Assembly: GCA_028292835.1 (NCBI GenBank)
Contig: JAQGLP010000138.1
Coordinates: 1-7,764 of the forward strand
Reading direction: 5' to 3'
Length of the DNA stretch: 7,764 nt
Origin: Variovorax sp.
Lineage (GTDB): Bacteria > Pseudomonadota > Gammaproteobacteria > Burkholderiales > Burkholderiaceae_C
Below, one piece after another: positions 1 through 6,565 of this stretch (the first letter of the stretch is position 1; every line of letters starts with the position of its first letter). The position numbers and the translations under genes are program-made. Below the pieces are notes generated by a model that did no database searches, was not told the DNA's origin, and worked only from the letters and a program-made list of their open reading frames with translations.

Positions 1-1
1 G

Positions 2-1459
2 TACTACGGCGGCGGGCTCGACTCGATCAACCAGCTGGCCTACAAGAACTCCGGCGCGGGCGACGTGAGCAACCCCGTGGCCCTCGCGCGCGCCGAGGGC
101 CGCCCGGGCTGGGCCATCTCGACGGTCGTCGCCTACCAGAACGGCCTGATCGGCGTCTCCGGGCAGAACACCGGCAACAACAAGGCCACGGTCCAGCTGG
201 CAGCGGGCAAGGTGCCCACGGCCATCGCGCTGACCAACAGCGACGAGTTCGCTCTCGTGACGGTGTGGGACACGGTCAACCTGCGCGGCGAGATTGCCGT
301 GATCGCGCTGGCGGGCATGTGCGACAAGTGCACGCCCGACAACCCCGGGGGCTGGTACAACTACCGCGGCGAGTGGAACGGCGTCTACCCGGGCCTGGCC
401 AACCTCGGCAACATCGGCTTCATGAAGATCGTGGGCTACGTTCCTCTGACCGACATGAAGGCGCCCACCGAGATCTCCGCCACCACCAACTGGAACTGGG
501 AGGACTATTCGGCGCAGATGGGCTACTTCAACCTGAATGATGCCGGCACGCGCCAGGCCTTCAATTCGGGCGCGCAGGCCAACGCGACCGCGCACTCGGG
601 GGTGGCGGTGGTGGTGTCCAAGTCGGAGAAGAAGGCCAGCTTCATCGACCTGAAGCCCCTCTTTGCCTACTACCGCAGCCAGTACTTCGGCAACGGCACG
701 CCGTTCGCCAACCTGGGGCAAAACCCCGACCAGTGGCCGACTGCGTTCTCGGCAGCGCCCCAGCAGACCCCGACGGTGATCAAAACCATCGCCCTGGCCA
801 GCCGCCCGACGGCGGTGCGCACCTACCCGTACGCCCAGACCAAGCGCGCCTGGATCGCCACGCAGGACGGACAACTCCACCTGTACGACCTGGGCGCCTA
901 CCCGACGGACGGCGACGCCTCGCCCGACGCCATCCGCGAGGTCGGCGCGGTCACGGTCGGGCGCAACCCGACGCACATCGCGCTGGTGAAGAAGAAGGCG
1001 GGCCAGAACGACGGGCCGGCCACCTCGGTCTACGCGGACGTCAACAAGGAGGTCATCGTCACCTCGCGCGGCGACCGCCGCATCGACTGGGTGCGCTTCG
1101 CGGCCGACTACAACAGCGGCTCGGTGGTCAGGACGCTGCGCGACTCGCGCCTGCTGGACCCGATCTCGGCGACCGACGGCGACAACCACACGACCGAGTC
1201 GTACATGCTGACGGTGGCCGACTACGCGGGCCGCCAGGTGTCGAACTACCGCTACGGGCCGGTGATATTCTGGTGGTCGCAGGGCAGCATGACCGATGGC
1301 GGCGCCGACCTGAGCTTCAACTGGACGGCGTGCCTGCCGCCCGGTGGCTGCCCGGTGCAGGGGACGAGCTTCAACGGCGTGAACTACGACATGGAGTTCG
1401 GTGGCAGCTTCGCGCTGCCGGGCAAGGCCTTCCACACGGTCAACGCGAACGTGTTTTAA
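2..1459 (+). CDS. Hypothetical beta-propeller-like protein, C-terminal 485 residues (5' end outside window)
   Basis: The frame is open to the left edge, so the first in-frame GTG (65) is very unlikely to be the true start; 485 codons are visible, ending in TAA at 1457–1459. I do not recognise the family. Three segments resemble YVTN/WD-type propeller blades: a Pro-Thr-Ala/His turn at visible residues 72, 269 and 323, each followed by hydrophobic strands (for example AWIATQDGQLHLYDL and EVIVTSRGDRRIDWVRF). Composition is rich in Gly, Asn, Thr, Tyr and Trp, typical of secreted or surface proteins. Cys pairs at 107/110 (CDKC) and 444/450 could be disulfides or a metal site. No membrane anchor or sorting signal is visible at the C-terminus; a signal peptide would lie off the window. 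The next gene is convergent, only 13 bp away, so it gives no functional clue. The coding call is firm; fold and location are inferences. Confidence 0.8.
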   Translation, partial: YYGGGLDSINQLAYKNSGAGDVSNPVALARAEGRPGWAISTVVAYQNGLIGVSGQNTGNNKATVQLAAGKVPTAIALTNSDEFALVTVWDTVNLRGEIAVIALAGMCDKCTPDNPGGWYNYRGEWNGVYPGLANLGNIGFMKIVGYVPLTDMKAPTEISATTNWNWEDYSAQMGYFNLNDAGTRQAFNSGAQANATAHSGVAVVVSKSEKKASFIDLKPLFAYYRSQYFGNGTPFANLGQNPDQWPTAFSAAPQQTPTVIKTIALASRPTAVRTYPYAQTKRAWIATQDGQLHLYDLGAYPTDGDASPDAIREVGAVTVGRNPTHIALVKKKAGQNDGPATSVYADVNKEVIVTSRGDRRIDWVRFAADYNSGSVVRTLRDSRLLDPISATDGDNHTTESYMLTVADYAGRQVSNYRYGPVIFWWSQGSMTDGGADLSFNWTACLPPGGCPVQGTSFNGVNYDMEFGGSFALPGKAFHTVNANVF

Positions 1460-1464
1460 GGAGT

Positions 1465-1485
1465 GCCAGGCGCTAGGCGCCTGGC
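1465..1485. terminator. Perfect hairpin between convergent genes, overlapping a stop codon
   Basis: A 9-bp perfect inverted repeat (GCCAGGCGC at 1465–1473, GCGCCTGGC at 1477–1485) encloses a 3-base TAG loop. It starts 6 bases after the TAA of the propeller-like gene and contains the TAG stop (1473–1475, read on the minus strand) of the nucleotidyltransferase gene. A second 8-bp inverted repeat follows (GGCGGCGC at 1483–1490, GCGCCGCC at 1499–1506) inside the nucleotidyltransferase coding region. No clear T-tract follows on either strand, so this is a hairpin without the canonical intrinsic-terminator tail. A bidirectional terminator or 3'-end stabiliser is inferred from its position. Confidence 0.5.
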
Positions 1486-2234
1486 GGCGCCGAGTTGAGC
1501 GCCGCCAAGCGCTCGGGCGTGCCGACGTCGGTCCAGGCGCCGCGGTAGATCTCGGCGCTGACCTGGCGCCGGGCCATCGCGGCGCGCAGGACGGGCGCCA
1601 GCGGGGCCTTCAGGCCGTCCGGGTTGCCTGGAGGAATCTCGCAAAACGGCGGTGCGAACAGCGCCGCACGGTAGAGGCCGAGGGTCGAGAAGGTGTAGCA
1701 GCCTTCCCGGCCCTCGGCTTTTTCGTGGGTCGCCAGACCGTCCTCGCCGAGCCCGAAATCGCCCCGGGGGTTGTGCGCCGGGTTCGGCACCAGCCACAGG
1801 TGCGCGAGCCGGCCGCTGGCCGCAAAGCGCGCCACCGCCTCTTGCGTGAAGCGGAATTCCGGCATGAACACGTCGCCGGCCACGACCCAGAACAGGTCGC
1901 CCAGCAGGGGCAGGGCGCGTGCGATGCCGCCTGCCGTCTCCAGCGCGCCGCCGAAGTCGCGGGCCTCGTGGGAGTATGAAATTGACAGCACGCCCTGCGC
2001 GCCCCACGGACGTCCAGGGCCGAAATGGCTCGAAATCCGGTCTCCCAGCCAGGCCGTGTTGACCACCAGCTCGGTGAAGCCACCGGTGGCCAGGGCCTCC
2101 ATGGGCCATTGCATCAGCGGCTTGCCGCGCACTTCGAGCAGCGGCTTGGGGCAAAGGTCGGTCAGCGGGCGCATGCGCTCGCCGCGGCCGGCGGCCAGAA
2201 TCATGGCGGAAGCGGTCGGGGGCGGCTCTTGCAT
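1473..2234 (-). CDS. murU: MurU-like sugar-1-phosphate nucleotidyltransferase (N-acetylmuramate-1-phosphate uridylyltransferase candidate)
   Basis: This is a 253-residue NTP_transferase (GT-A fold) protein. Visible motifs are the nucleotide-binding loop LAAGRGERMRPLT (residues 13–25), PKP (29–31), ETAGGI (99–104) with its uracil/sugar-pocket position, the metal-binding Asp of VVAGD (D121), and the C-terminal WTDVGTPERL (234–243) whose Asp236 matches the second metal ligand of the family. In Pseudomonas, MurU converts MurNAc-1-P and UTP to UDP-MurNAc, bypassing de novo synthesis during peptidoglycan recycling; the substrate here is inferred from similarity, and a glucose- or mannose-1-P enzyme is possible. 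I chose ATG 2234; the more upstream GTG (2264) adds ten residues not expected for the family, and ATG 2204, starting directly at MILAAG, is a fair alternative. The usual partner kinase AmgK is not in the window. The gene is divergent from tkt and convergent with the propeller-like gene. Confidence 0.82.
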   Translation of the reverse strand: MQEPPPTASAMILAAGRGERMRPLTDLCPKPLLEVRGKPLMQWPMEALATGGFTELVVNTAWLGDRISSHFGPGRPWGAQGVLSISYSHEARDFGGALETAGGIARALPLLGDLFWVVAGDVFMPEFRFTQEAVARFAASGRLAHLWLVPNPAHNPRGDFGLGEDGLATHEKAEGREGCYTFSTLGLYRAALFAPPFCEIPPGNPDGLKAPLAPVLRAAMARRQVSAEIYRGAWTDVGTPERLAALNSAPPGA

Positions 2235-2338
2235 GGCGGGCACTCTAGCAGCGCCTCTGGCCACGGCCGGGCTGCCGCGGGAAGGCGGCCGTTAAAATGC
2301 CGGGTTTCCCCGCAAACCCTGCTTCCAGAAAGCCACAG
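2235..2338. promoter_or_regulatory. Divergent murU/tkt spacer with a -10-like hexamer for tkt
   Basis: This 104-bp spacer must hold the start signals of two divergent genes. TAAAAT at 2293–2298 matches the sigma-70 -10 consensus in five of six positions and would put transcription start about 30 bases before the tkt ATG. No convincing TTGACA-like -35 box sits 16–18 bp upstream. The first in-frame ATG of the tkt frame (2297) overlaps this hexamer, which argues against it as the translation start. The tkt ribosome-binding site is weak: AGAAAG at 2327–2332, six bases before the ATG. No clear minus-strand promoter was found for murU. Confidence 0.35.
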
Positions 2339-4387
2339 ATGGCCAACCAAGCCTTGATGGCCAACGCGATTCGCGCGCTGGCAATGGACGCCGTCCAACT
2401 CGCCAACTCGGGCCATCCAGGCGCTCCCATGGGCATGGCCGACATGGCCGTGGCGCTGTGGTCCGACCACCTGCAGCACAACCCGGCCAACCCGCGCTGG
2501 TTCGACCGCGACCGCTTCGTGCTGTCCAACGGCCACGCGTCGATGCTGCTGTACGCGGTGCTGCACCTGACGGGCTACGACCTGTCGGTGGACGACCTGA
2601 AGCGTTTCCGCCAGCTGCACAGCAAGACCGCCGGCCACCCGGAGGTCGACGTCACGCCCGGCGTGGAAACCACCACCGGCCCGCTCGGCCAGGGCATCAC
2701 CAACGCGGTGGGCTTCGCGCTGGCCGAGAAGCTGCTGGCAGGCGAATTCAACCGCGCCGAGCACCAGATCGTCGACCACCACACCTATGTGTTCCTGGGC
2801 GACGGCTGCCTGATGGAAGGCATCAGCCACGAGGCCTGCGCGCTGGCCGGCGCCTGGAAGCTCGGCAAGCTGATCGCGCTGTACGACGACAACGGCATCT
2901 CGATCGACGGGCCGGTGGCGCCCTGGTTCATCGACAACACCGCCGAGCGCTTCAGGGCCTACGGCTGGGACGTGGTCGGCCCCATCGACGGCCACGACGT
3001 GAAGGCTGTCTCCATCGCCATCGAGCGCGCCAAGGGACAGGCGATGCGGCCGACGCTTGTGATTTGCAAGACGCACATCGGCAAGGGCAGCCCGAACCGC
3101 GCCAACACCGCCAAGGCCCACGGCGAGCCGCTCGGCGCCGACGAGATCGCGCTCACGCGCAGCGCGCTCGGCTGGACGCACGAGCCGTTCGAGCTGCCGA
3201 AGGCCGTGTACGACGAATGGGACGGCCGGGCCACCGGCGCGGCGGCCGAGGCCGCCTGGAACAGCCGGTTCGCCGCCTACCAGGAGGCGTTTCCCGACTT
3301 GGCGGCCGAGTTCATCCGGCGCATGAAGGGCGAATTGCCCAGGCACTTCCACCAGACCGCGTTCGATGCCGTGGTGGCCGCTCACACGCAGGCGCAGAAC
3401 GTGGCCAGCCGCAAGGCCAGCCAGCTGGCGCTCGAGGCCTTCACCGCCGCGCTGCCCGAGCTGCTGGGCGGCAGCGCCGACCTGACGGGCTCGAACCTCA
3501 CCCACACCACGAGCACGCCCAGCCTGCGCTTCGACGACGCCGGCGCCGTGGTGCGCAGCGCGGGCGACGAGCGGCAGCCCGACGGCCTGCCGGGACGCCA
3601 CATCAACTACGGCGTGCGCGAGTTCGGCATGGCGGCCATCATGAACGGACTGGCGCTGCACGGCGGCTTCATCCCTTACGGTGGCACTTTCCTGACCTTC
3701 AGCGTCTACAGCCGCAACGCGATCCGCATGGCCGCGCTGATGAAGCGCCGCGTGGTCCACGTCTTCACGCACGACTCCATCGGCCTGGGCGAGGACGGCC
3801 CGACGCACCAGTCGATCGAGCACGCGGCCAGCCTGCGACTGATCCCGAACCTGGACGTCTGGCGCCCGGCCGACACGGCCGAGACCACGGTGGCCTGGGC
3901 GGTCGCGCTGCAGACCGCGAACCGCCCGACCGCCCTGCTGCTGTCGCGCCAGAACCTGCCCTACGCGCCGAAGAAGGACCTGGGCGACATCAGCCGCGGC
4001 GCCTACGTGCTGAGCGAGCCGGCCGACATCGGCCTGAAGAAGAAGGCCCGCGCCGTGATCGTCGCCACCGGCTCCGAGGTGCAGCTCGCGCTCAAGGCGC
4101 AGGCGCTGCTGGCCGCGCGCAAGATCGCGGTGCGCGTGGTCTCGATGCCCAGCACCACGGTGTTCGACCGCCAGGACCTCGCCTACAAGAAGGACGTGCT
4201 GCCGGCCGGCCTGCCGCGCATCGCCGTCGAGATGGGCGTGACCGACGGCTGGTGGAAGTACGGCTGCGCGGCGGTTGTCGGCATTGACCGCTACGGCGAA
4301 TCGGCGCCGGCGGGGGTGCTGTTCGAGCACTTCGGCTTCACGCCCGAGAACGTGGCCGCCACGGTGCAGGCCGTGCTCAAAAAATGA
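2339..4387 (+). CDS. tkt: Transketolase
   Basis: This 682-residue thiamine-diphosphate enzyme transfers two-carbon ketol units between sugar phosphates in the cytoplasmic pentose phosphate (or Calvin) pathway. The N-terminal ThDP-binding domain shows SGHPGAPMGMADM with His26, GDG at 154–156 (Asp155, Mg2+ ligand) ending at Asn185, and His261 in HGEPLGADE; these numbers coincide with E. coli TktA as I recall it. The pyrimidine-binding domain carries VREFGM with catalytic Glu428, then DSIGLGEDGPTHQ with His490, followed by a C-terminal domain ending in TGA. The shift of 17 from E. coli Glu411/His473 reflects an insertion at about 389–423. The start at ATG 2339 (MANQALMANAIRALAMDAV) is the usual family N-terminus; the ATG at 2297 adds 14 unlikely residues and overlaps a -10-like site. 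gap follows 138 bp downstream on the same strand. The family is certain; the paralogue type (tktA, tktB or cbbT) cannot be decided here. Confidence 0.97.
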   Translation: MANQALMANAIRALAMDAVQLANSGHPGAPMGMADMAVALWSDHLQHNPANPRWFDRDRFVLSNGHASMLLYAVLHLTGYDLSVDDLKRFRQLHSKTAGHPEVDVTPGVETTTGPLGQGITNAVGFALAEKLLAGEFNRAEHQIVDHHTYVFLGDGCLMEGISHEACALAGAWKLGKLIALYDDNGISIDGPVAPWFIDNTAERFRAYGWDVVGPIDGHDVKAVSIAIERAKGQAMRPTLVICKTHIGKGSPNRANTAKAHGEPLGADEIALTRSALGWTHEPFELPKAVYDEWDGRATGAAAEAAWNSRFAAYQEAFPDLAAEFIRRMKGELPRHFHQTAFDAVVAAHTQAQNVASRKASQLALEAFTAALPELLGGSADLTGSNLTHTTSTPSLRFDDAGAVVRSAGDERQPDGLPGRHINYGVREFGMAAIMNGLALHGGFIPYGGTFLTFSVYSRNAIRMAALMKRRVVHVFTHDSIGLGEDGPTHQSIEHAASLRLIPNLDVWRPADTAETTVAWAVALQTANRPTALLLSRQNLPYAPKKDLGDISRGAYVLSEPADIGLKKKARAVIVATGSEVQLALKAQALLAARKIAVRVVSMPSTTVFDRQDLAYKKDVLPAGLPRIAVEMGVTDGWWKYGCAAVVGIDRYGESAPAGVLFEHFGFTPENVAATVQAVLKK

Positions 4388-4525
4388 CCGCCCTCCGGCC
4401 TGCCACTGCGTGTGCCGCGCCACCAGCTGAGGGGGAGGCGCGGCCGCCTTGGGGCAGCCGCCCGGCGGCGGCCGGGAGCTTGCATGGCATCCTCAACCAG
4501 TTTTAAACCCTCCAGGAGCATTTCA
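4388..4525 (+). other. GC-rich tkt–gap spacer with an inverted repeat
   Basis: The 138 bp between tkt and gap contain a GC-rich block at about 4420–4476. Within it is an 8-bp perfect inverted repeat, CGGCCGCC (4441–4448) with GGCGGCCG (4467–4474), around an 18-base loop, and a competing 5-bp stem CCCGG (4461–4465) with CCGGG (4472–4476). No T-tract follows, so it is not a classical terminator; it could attenuate or process a tkt–gap transcript. The block, with runs such as GAGGGGGAGGCG and CTTGGGGCAGCC, also looks like the GC-rich intergenic repeats of Comamonadaceae, but only a genome search could show that. From 4495 to 4525 the sequence turns AT-richer and leads into the gap ribosome-binding site. 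Confidence 0.4.
4514..4518 (+). promoter_or_regulatory. Shine-Dalgarno site of gap
   Basis: AGGAG lies seven bases before the ATG at 4526. It is the strongest ribosome-binding site in the window and fixes the gap start, ruling out the longer in-frame extension that reaches back to 4412. Confidence 0.8.
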
Positions 4526-5524
4526 ATGGCGATCAAGATCGGTATCAACGGCTTCGGCCGCATCGGGCGCATGGTGTTTCGCGCGGCCGTGCAGAACTTC
4601 AGGGACATCGAGGTGGTCGCCATCAACGACCTGCTGGAGCCCGAGTACCTCGCCTACATGCTCCAGTACGACTCGGTGCACGGCCGCTTCAAGGGCGAGA
4701 TCGCGGTGGAGGGCAACACGCTGGTCGTCAACGGCAGCCAGATCCGCCTGACCCAGGAGCGCGACCCGGCCAACCTCAAGTGGAACGAGGTCGGCGCCGA
4801 CATCGTGATCGAGGCCACCGGCCTGTTCCTGACCAAGGAAACGGCGCAAAAGCACCTCGACGCCGGCGCAAAGAAAGTGATCCTGTCGGCGCCCAGCAAG
4901 GACGACACGCCGATGTTCGTCTTCGGCGTCAACTGCAAGAGCTACGACGGCCAGGCCATCATCAGCAACGCATCGTGCACCACCAACTGCCTGGCGCCCA
5001 TCGCCAAGGTGCTCAACGACAAGTGGGGCATCAAGCGCGGCCTGATGACCACCGTGCACGCCACCACCGCCACGCAAAAGACGGTCGATGGCCCGAGCAA
5101 CAAGGACTGGCGCGGCGGCCGCGGCATCCTGGAGAACATCATCCCCAGTTCCACCGGCGCGGCCAAGGCGGTGGGCGTGGTGATCCCCGCGCTCAACAAG
5201 AAGCTCACGGGCATGAGCTTTCGCGTGCCGACCTCCGACGTGTCGGTGGTCGACCTGGTGGTCGAGCTGGAGAAGGAAGCCAGCTACGCCGAGATCTGCG
5301 CCGAGATGAAGGCGCAGAGCGAAGGTGCGATGAAGGGCGTGCTCGGCTATACCGAGGACAAGGTGGTTTCCACCGACTTCCGGGGCGAGCCGCGCACCTC
5401 GATCTTCGACGCCGAGGCCGGCATTGCGCTCGACGGCACCTTCGTCAAGGTGGTGGCCTGGTACGACAACGAATGGGGCTACTCGAACAAGTGCCTGGAG
5501 ATGGTGCGGGTGGTTTCGCAGTAA
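4526..5524 (+). CDS. gap: Type I glyceraldehyde-3-phosphate dehydrogenase
   Basis: This 332-residue protein has the full length of the GapA family. It oxidises glyceraldehyde-3-phosphate to 1,3-bisphosphoglycerate with NAD+ and phosphate in the cytoplasm. The Rossmann start INGFGRIGRM (residues 7–16) is followed by Asp35 in AINDLL, the residue that favours NAD+ over NADP+. The active-site motif ASCTTNC places the catalytic Cys at 151, with His178 in VHATTATQ as its base; the C-terminus keeps WYDNEWGYSN. No key residue is missing. The start is fixed by AGGAG seven bases upstream. Transketolase, which produces glyceraldehyde-3-phosphate, lies immediately upstream in the same direction, so a shared transcript is plausible, although the 138-bp gap also allows a separate promoter. 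No pgk, pyk or fba follows; a strong inverted repeat and a convergent gene come next. Identity is certain; the choice between gapA and a second gap paralogue is open. Confidence 0.98.
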   Translation: MAIKIGINGFGRIGRMVFRAAVQNFRDIEVVAINDLLEPEYLAYMLQYDSVHGRFKGEIAVEGNTLVVNGSQIRLTQERDPANLKWNEVGADIVIEATGLFLTKETAQKHLDAGAKKVILSAPSKDDTPMFVFGVNCKSYDGQAIISNASCTTNCLAPIAKVLNDKWGIKRGLMTTVHATTATQKTVDGPSNKDWRGGRGILENIIPSSTGAAKAVGVVIPALNKKLTGMSFRVPTSDVSVVDLVVELEKEASYAEICAEMKAQSEGAMKGVLGYTEDKVVSTDFRGEPRTSIFDAEAGIALDGTFVKVVAWYDNEWGYSNKCLEMVRVVSQ

Positions 5525-5535
5525 GCCCGCGACCC

Positions 5536-5576
5536 CGGCACGCGCTGCGCGGCCTGCGCCAGCGCAGCGCGTGTCG
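5536..5576. terminator. Long GC-rich hairpin downstream of gap
   Basis: A 12-bp perfect inverted repeat (CACGCGCTGCGC at 5539–5550, GCGCAGCGCGTG at 5562–5573) surrounds an 11-base loop. It extends to 15 pairs (5536–5550 with 5562–5576) if one G·U pair is allowed. It begins 11 bases after the gap stop and lies between two convergent genes, so it is well placed to end both transcripts or to protect their 3' ends. No T-rich tail follows on the + strand. On the minus strand it comes 22 bases after the stop of the DUF2076 gene. Termination is inferred; the stem is directly visible. Confidence 0.6.
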
Positions 5577-5597
5577 CCGTCCGCCTGGGCGGCAAGC

Positions 5598-6350
5598 CTA
5601 GATAAAGCTTCCGCCGTCGTCCTGAAAGTCGCTGCCGTCATTGTCCGGCAGCCAGCTGGCGCTGTCGTCCGACGCGGTGCGCAGCGTGCCGCCGTCGTCC
5701 CCGCCACTGGCGTTGTCGGGGAAGAAGTTCTCGTTCGTGATGTTCTGGACCACCGTCTCTCCGGCGGGCGGAACGCCGCCGAGCAGCGAGTTGCCGCCAC
5801 CGAGAAAACCGCCACCGCCGCCGTGGTGGCCCAGTAGGTTCTCAAGACCGTTGAACAGGAACATGCCGCCCGCGACGCCGGCGGCGGTACGCGCCGCCTG
5901 GCCCAGGAATCCAGAGCCCGCAGCGCCCGGCGCTGGTCCGGTGGCCGCCGGCGCCGCACCGGCCGGGGAGCCGCCGAACAGGCGATCACGCCAGCCCGGG
6001 GGCTGCATGGGGGCTGCGGCGGTGGCGGACGGCGGGACGGCGGCGGGCCCCCTGCCAGCGTCCGGTGAAGGCGAGCGCCCGAACGCGATGTCCGGAGCGC
6101 CGCCCAGGAAGCTGGCACCCGGGGCGCCCTGGGCCGCGACCTGCTGCTGCAACTGGGCAATCTGCTGGCGTGCCGTTTCCAGCGCGCGGTCCAGCAGCAA
6201 GGCACGCTGCACCAGCAGGTAGAGCGCATCGGGTTGGTCCGCCAGCCGCTGGCGGATCAGCGCGTTGGCCTCGGCATCCTTGGCGACCGACTCGACGCTG
6301 GCGAGGCGGCCCAGGAAATCATCGAGCAACTGGCGTTCTTGAGGTGTCAT
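5598..6350 (-). CDS. DUF2076 (COG3416-type) protein of unknown function
   Basis: The predicted protein has 250 residues. Residues 1–72 are charged and helical, starting MTPQERQLLDDFLGRLA, the usual opening of DUF2076 proteins; about 53–73 is Gln/Leu-rich and could form a coiled coil. A low-complexity Ala/Pro/Gly linker covers about 74–145. A Gly/Ala-rich hydrophobic segment follows (147–174, GFLGQAARTAAGVAGGMFLF), perhaps a membrane-associating helix, then His-His and a poly-Gly run (175–187), and a strongly acidic tail (208–250, with DD repeats and a terminal DDGGSFI). No N-terminal signal peptide is apparent. The family has been labelled a periplasmic ligand-binding sensor in some databases, but I know of no proven role. 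ATG 6350 is chosen over upstream in-frame starts because it matches the family and has AAAGG (6360–6364) nine bases before it. It is divergent from the catalase gene and convergent with gap. Confidence 0.88.
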   Translation of the reverse strand: MTPQERQLLDDFLGRLASVESVAKDAEANALIRQRLADQPDALYLLVQRALLLDRALETARQQIAQLQQQVAAQGAPGASFLGGAPDIAFGRSPSPDAGRGPAAVPPSATAAAPMQPPGWRDRLFGGSPAGAAPAATGPAPGAAGSGFLGQAARTAAGVAGGMFLFNGLENLLGHHGGGGGFLGGGNSLLGGVPPAGETVVQNITNENFFPDNASGGDDGGTLRTASDDSASWLPDNDGSDFQDDGGSFI

Positions 6351-6565
6351 GGTTTCAGGCCTTTCGAAGTGGGCAAGCAGGTGAGACCGGGACCGCGGCA
6401 GCGGTATTCCCGCGTCCGCAACGAATTTTGAACCCGCCCCGGCGCGCGTGGCGGGACTGAAGGCTTCGTCCGACAAACCGCCAGGTACGGCCGACTTAGA
6501 TTGGTCGGCTCAGTCCGTCCCGCCAGCGGGAGCCTTTCTCTTTCGCCAACCCACGAGCCCATCCC
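6351..6565. promoter_or_regulatory. Divergent DUF2076/katE control region with nested inverted repeats
   Basis: This 215-bp spacer is the longest gene-free stretch in the window. It holds a 6-bp dyad GCCGAC (6490–6495) / GTCGGC (6504–6509) around an 8-base AT-richer centre, 56 bases before the katE ATG. That dyad lies inside a wider 8-bp inverted repeat, GGCGGGAC (6450–6457) with GTCCCGCC (6517–6524). A third pair, CCCGCC (6433–6438) / GGCGGG (6450–6455), competes for the same left arm. The short dyad has the size of a regulator operator; the nested arms could instead fold in a leader RNA. An AT-rich patch (6422–6432) could supply a -10 for the DUF2076 gene on the minus strand (CAAAAT, four of six matches), but no convincing -35 was found for either gene. 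Confidence 0.4.

Noticed and set aside
2242..2247. Minus-strand TAGAGT with an upstream TG as an extended -10 for the murU-like gene
   Set aside because: There is no -35 match, and it would place the transcript start at the chosen ATG; too weak to annotate.
2458..4287. A 609-codon + strand frame inside tkt
   Set aside because: It is a +1 shadow of transketolase, extremely Arg/Pro-rich and without domain signatures.
2201..4423. A 740-codon open frame on the minus strand across tkt
   Set aside because: It is antisense to an intact, motif-complete transketolase. Its translation is Arg/His/Gly/Val-rich with no recognisable domain, as expected for the shadow frame of GC-rich coding DNA.
4480..4507. 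Possible promoter for gap, TTGCAT with TTTAAA 16 bp later
   Set aside because: Transcription would start almost at the Shine-Dalgarno site, and the -10 match is only four of six, so it is not convincing.
4523..6229. A 568-codon minus-strand open frame across gap and the DUF2076 gene
   Set aside because: It overlaps two well-supported genes and has low-complexity Arg/Ala/Ser composition, so it is a shadow frame.
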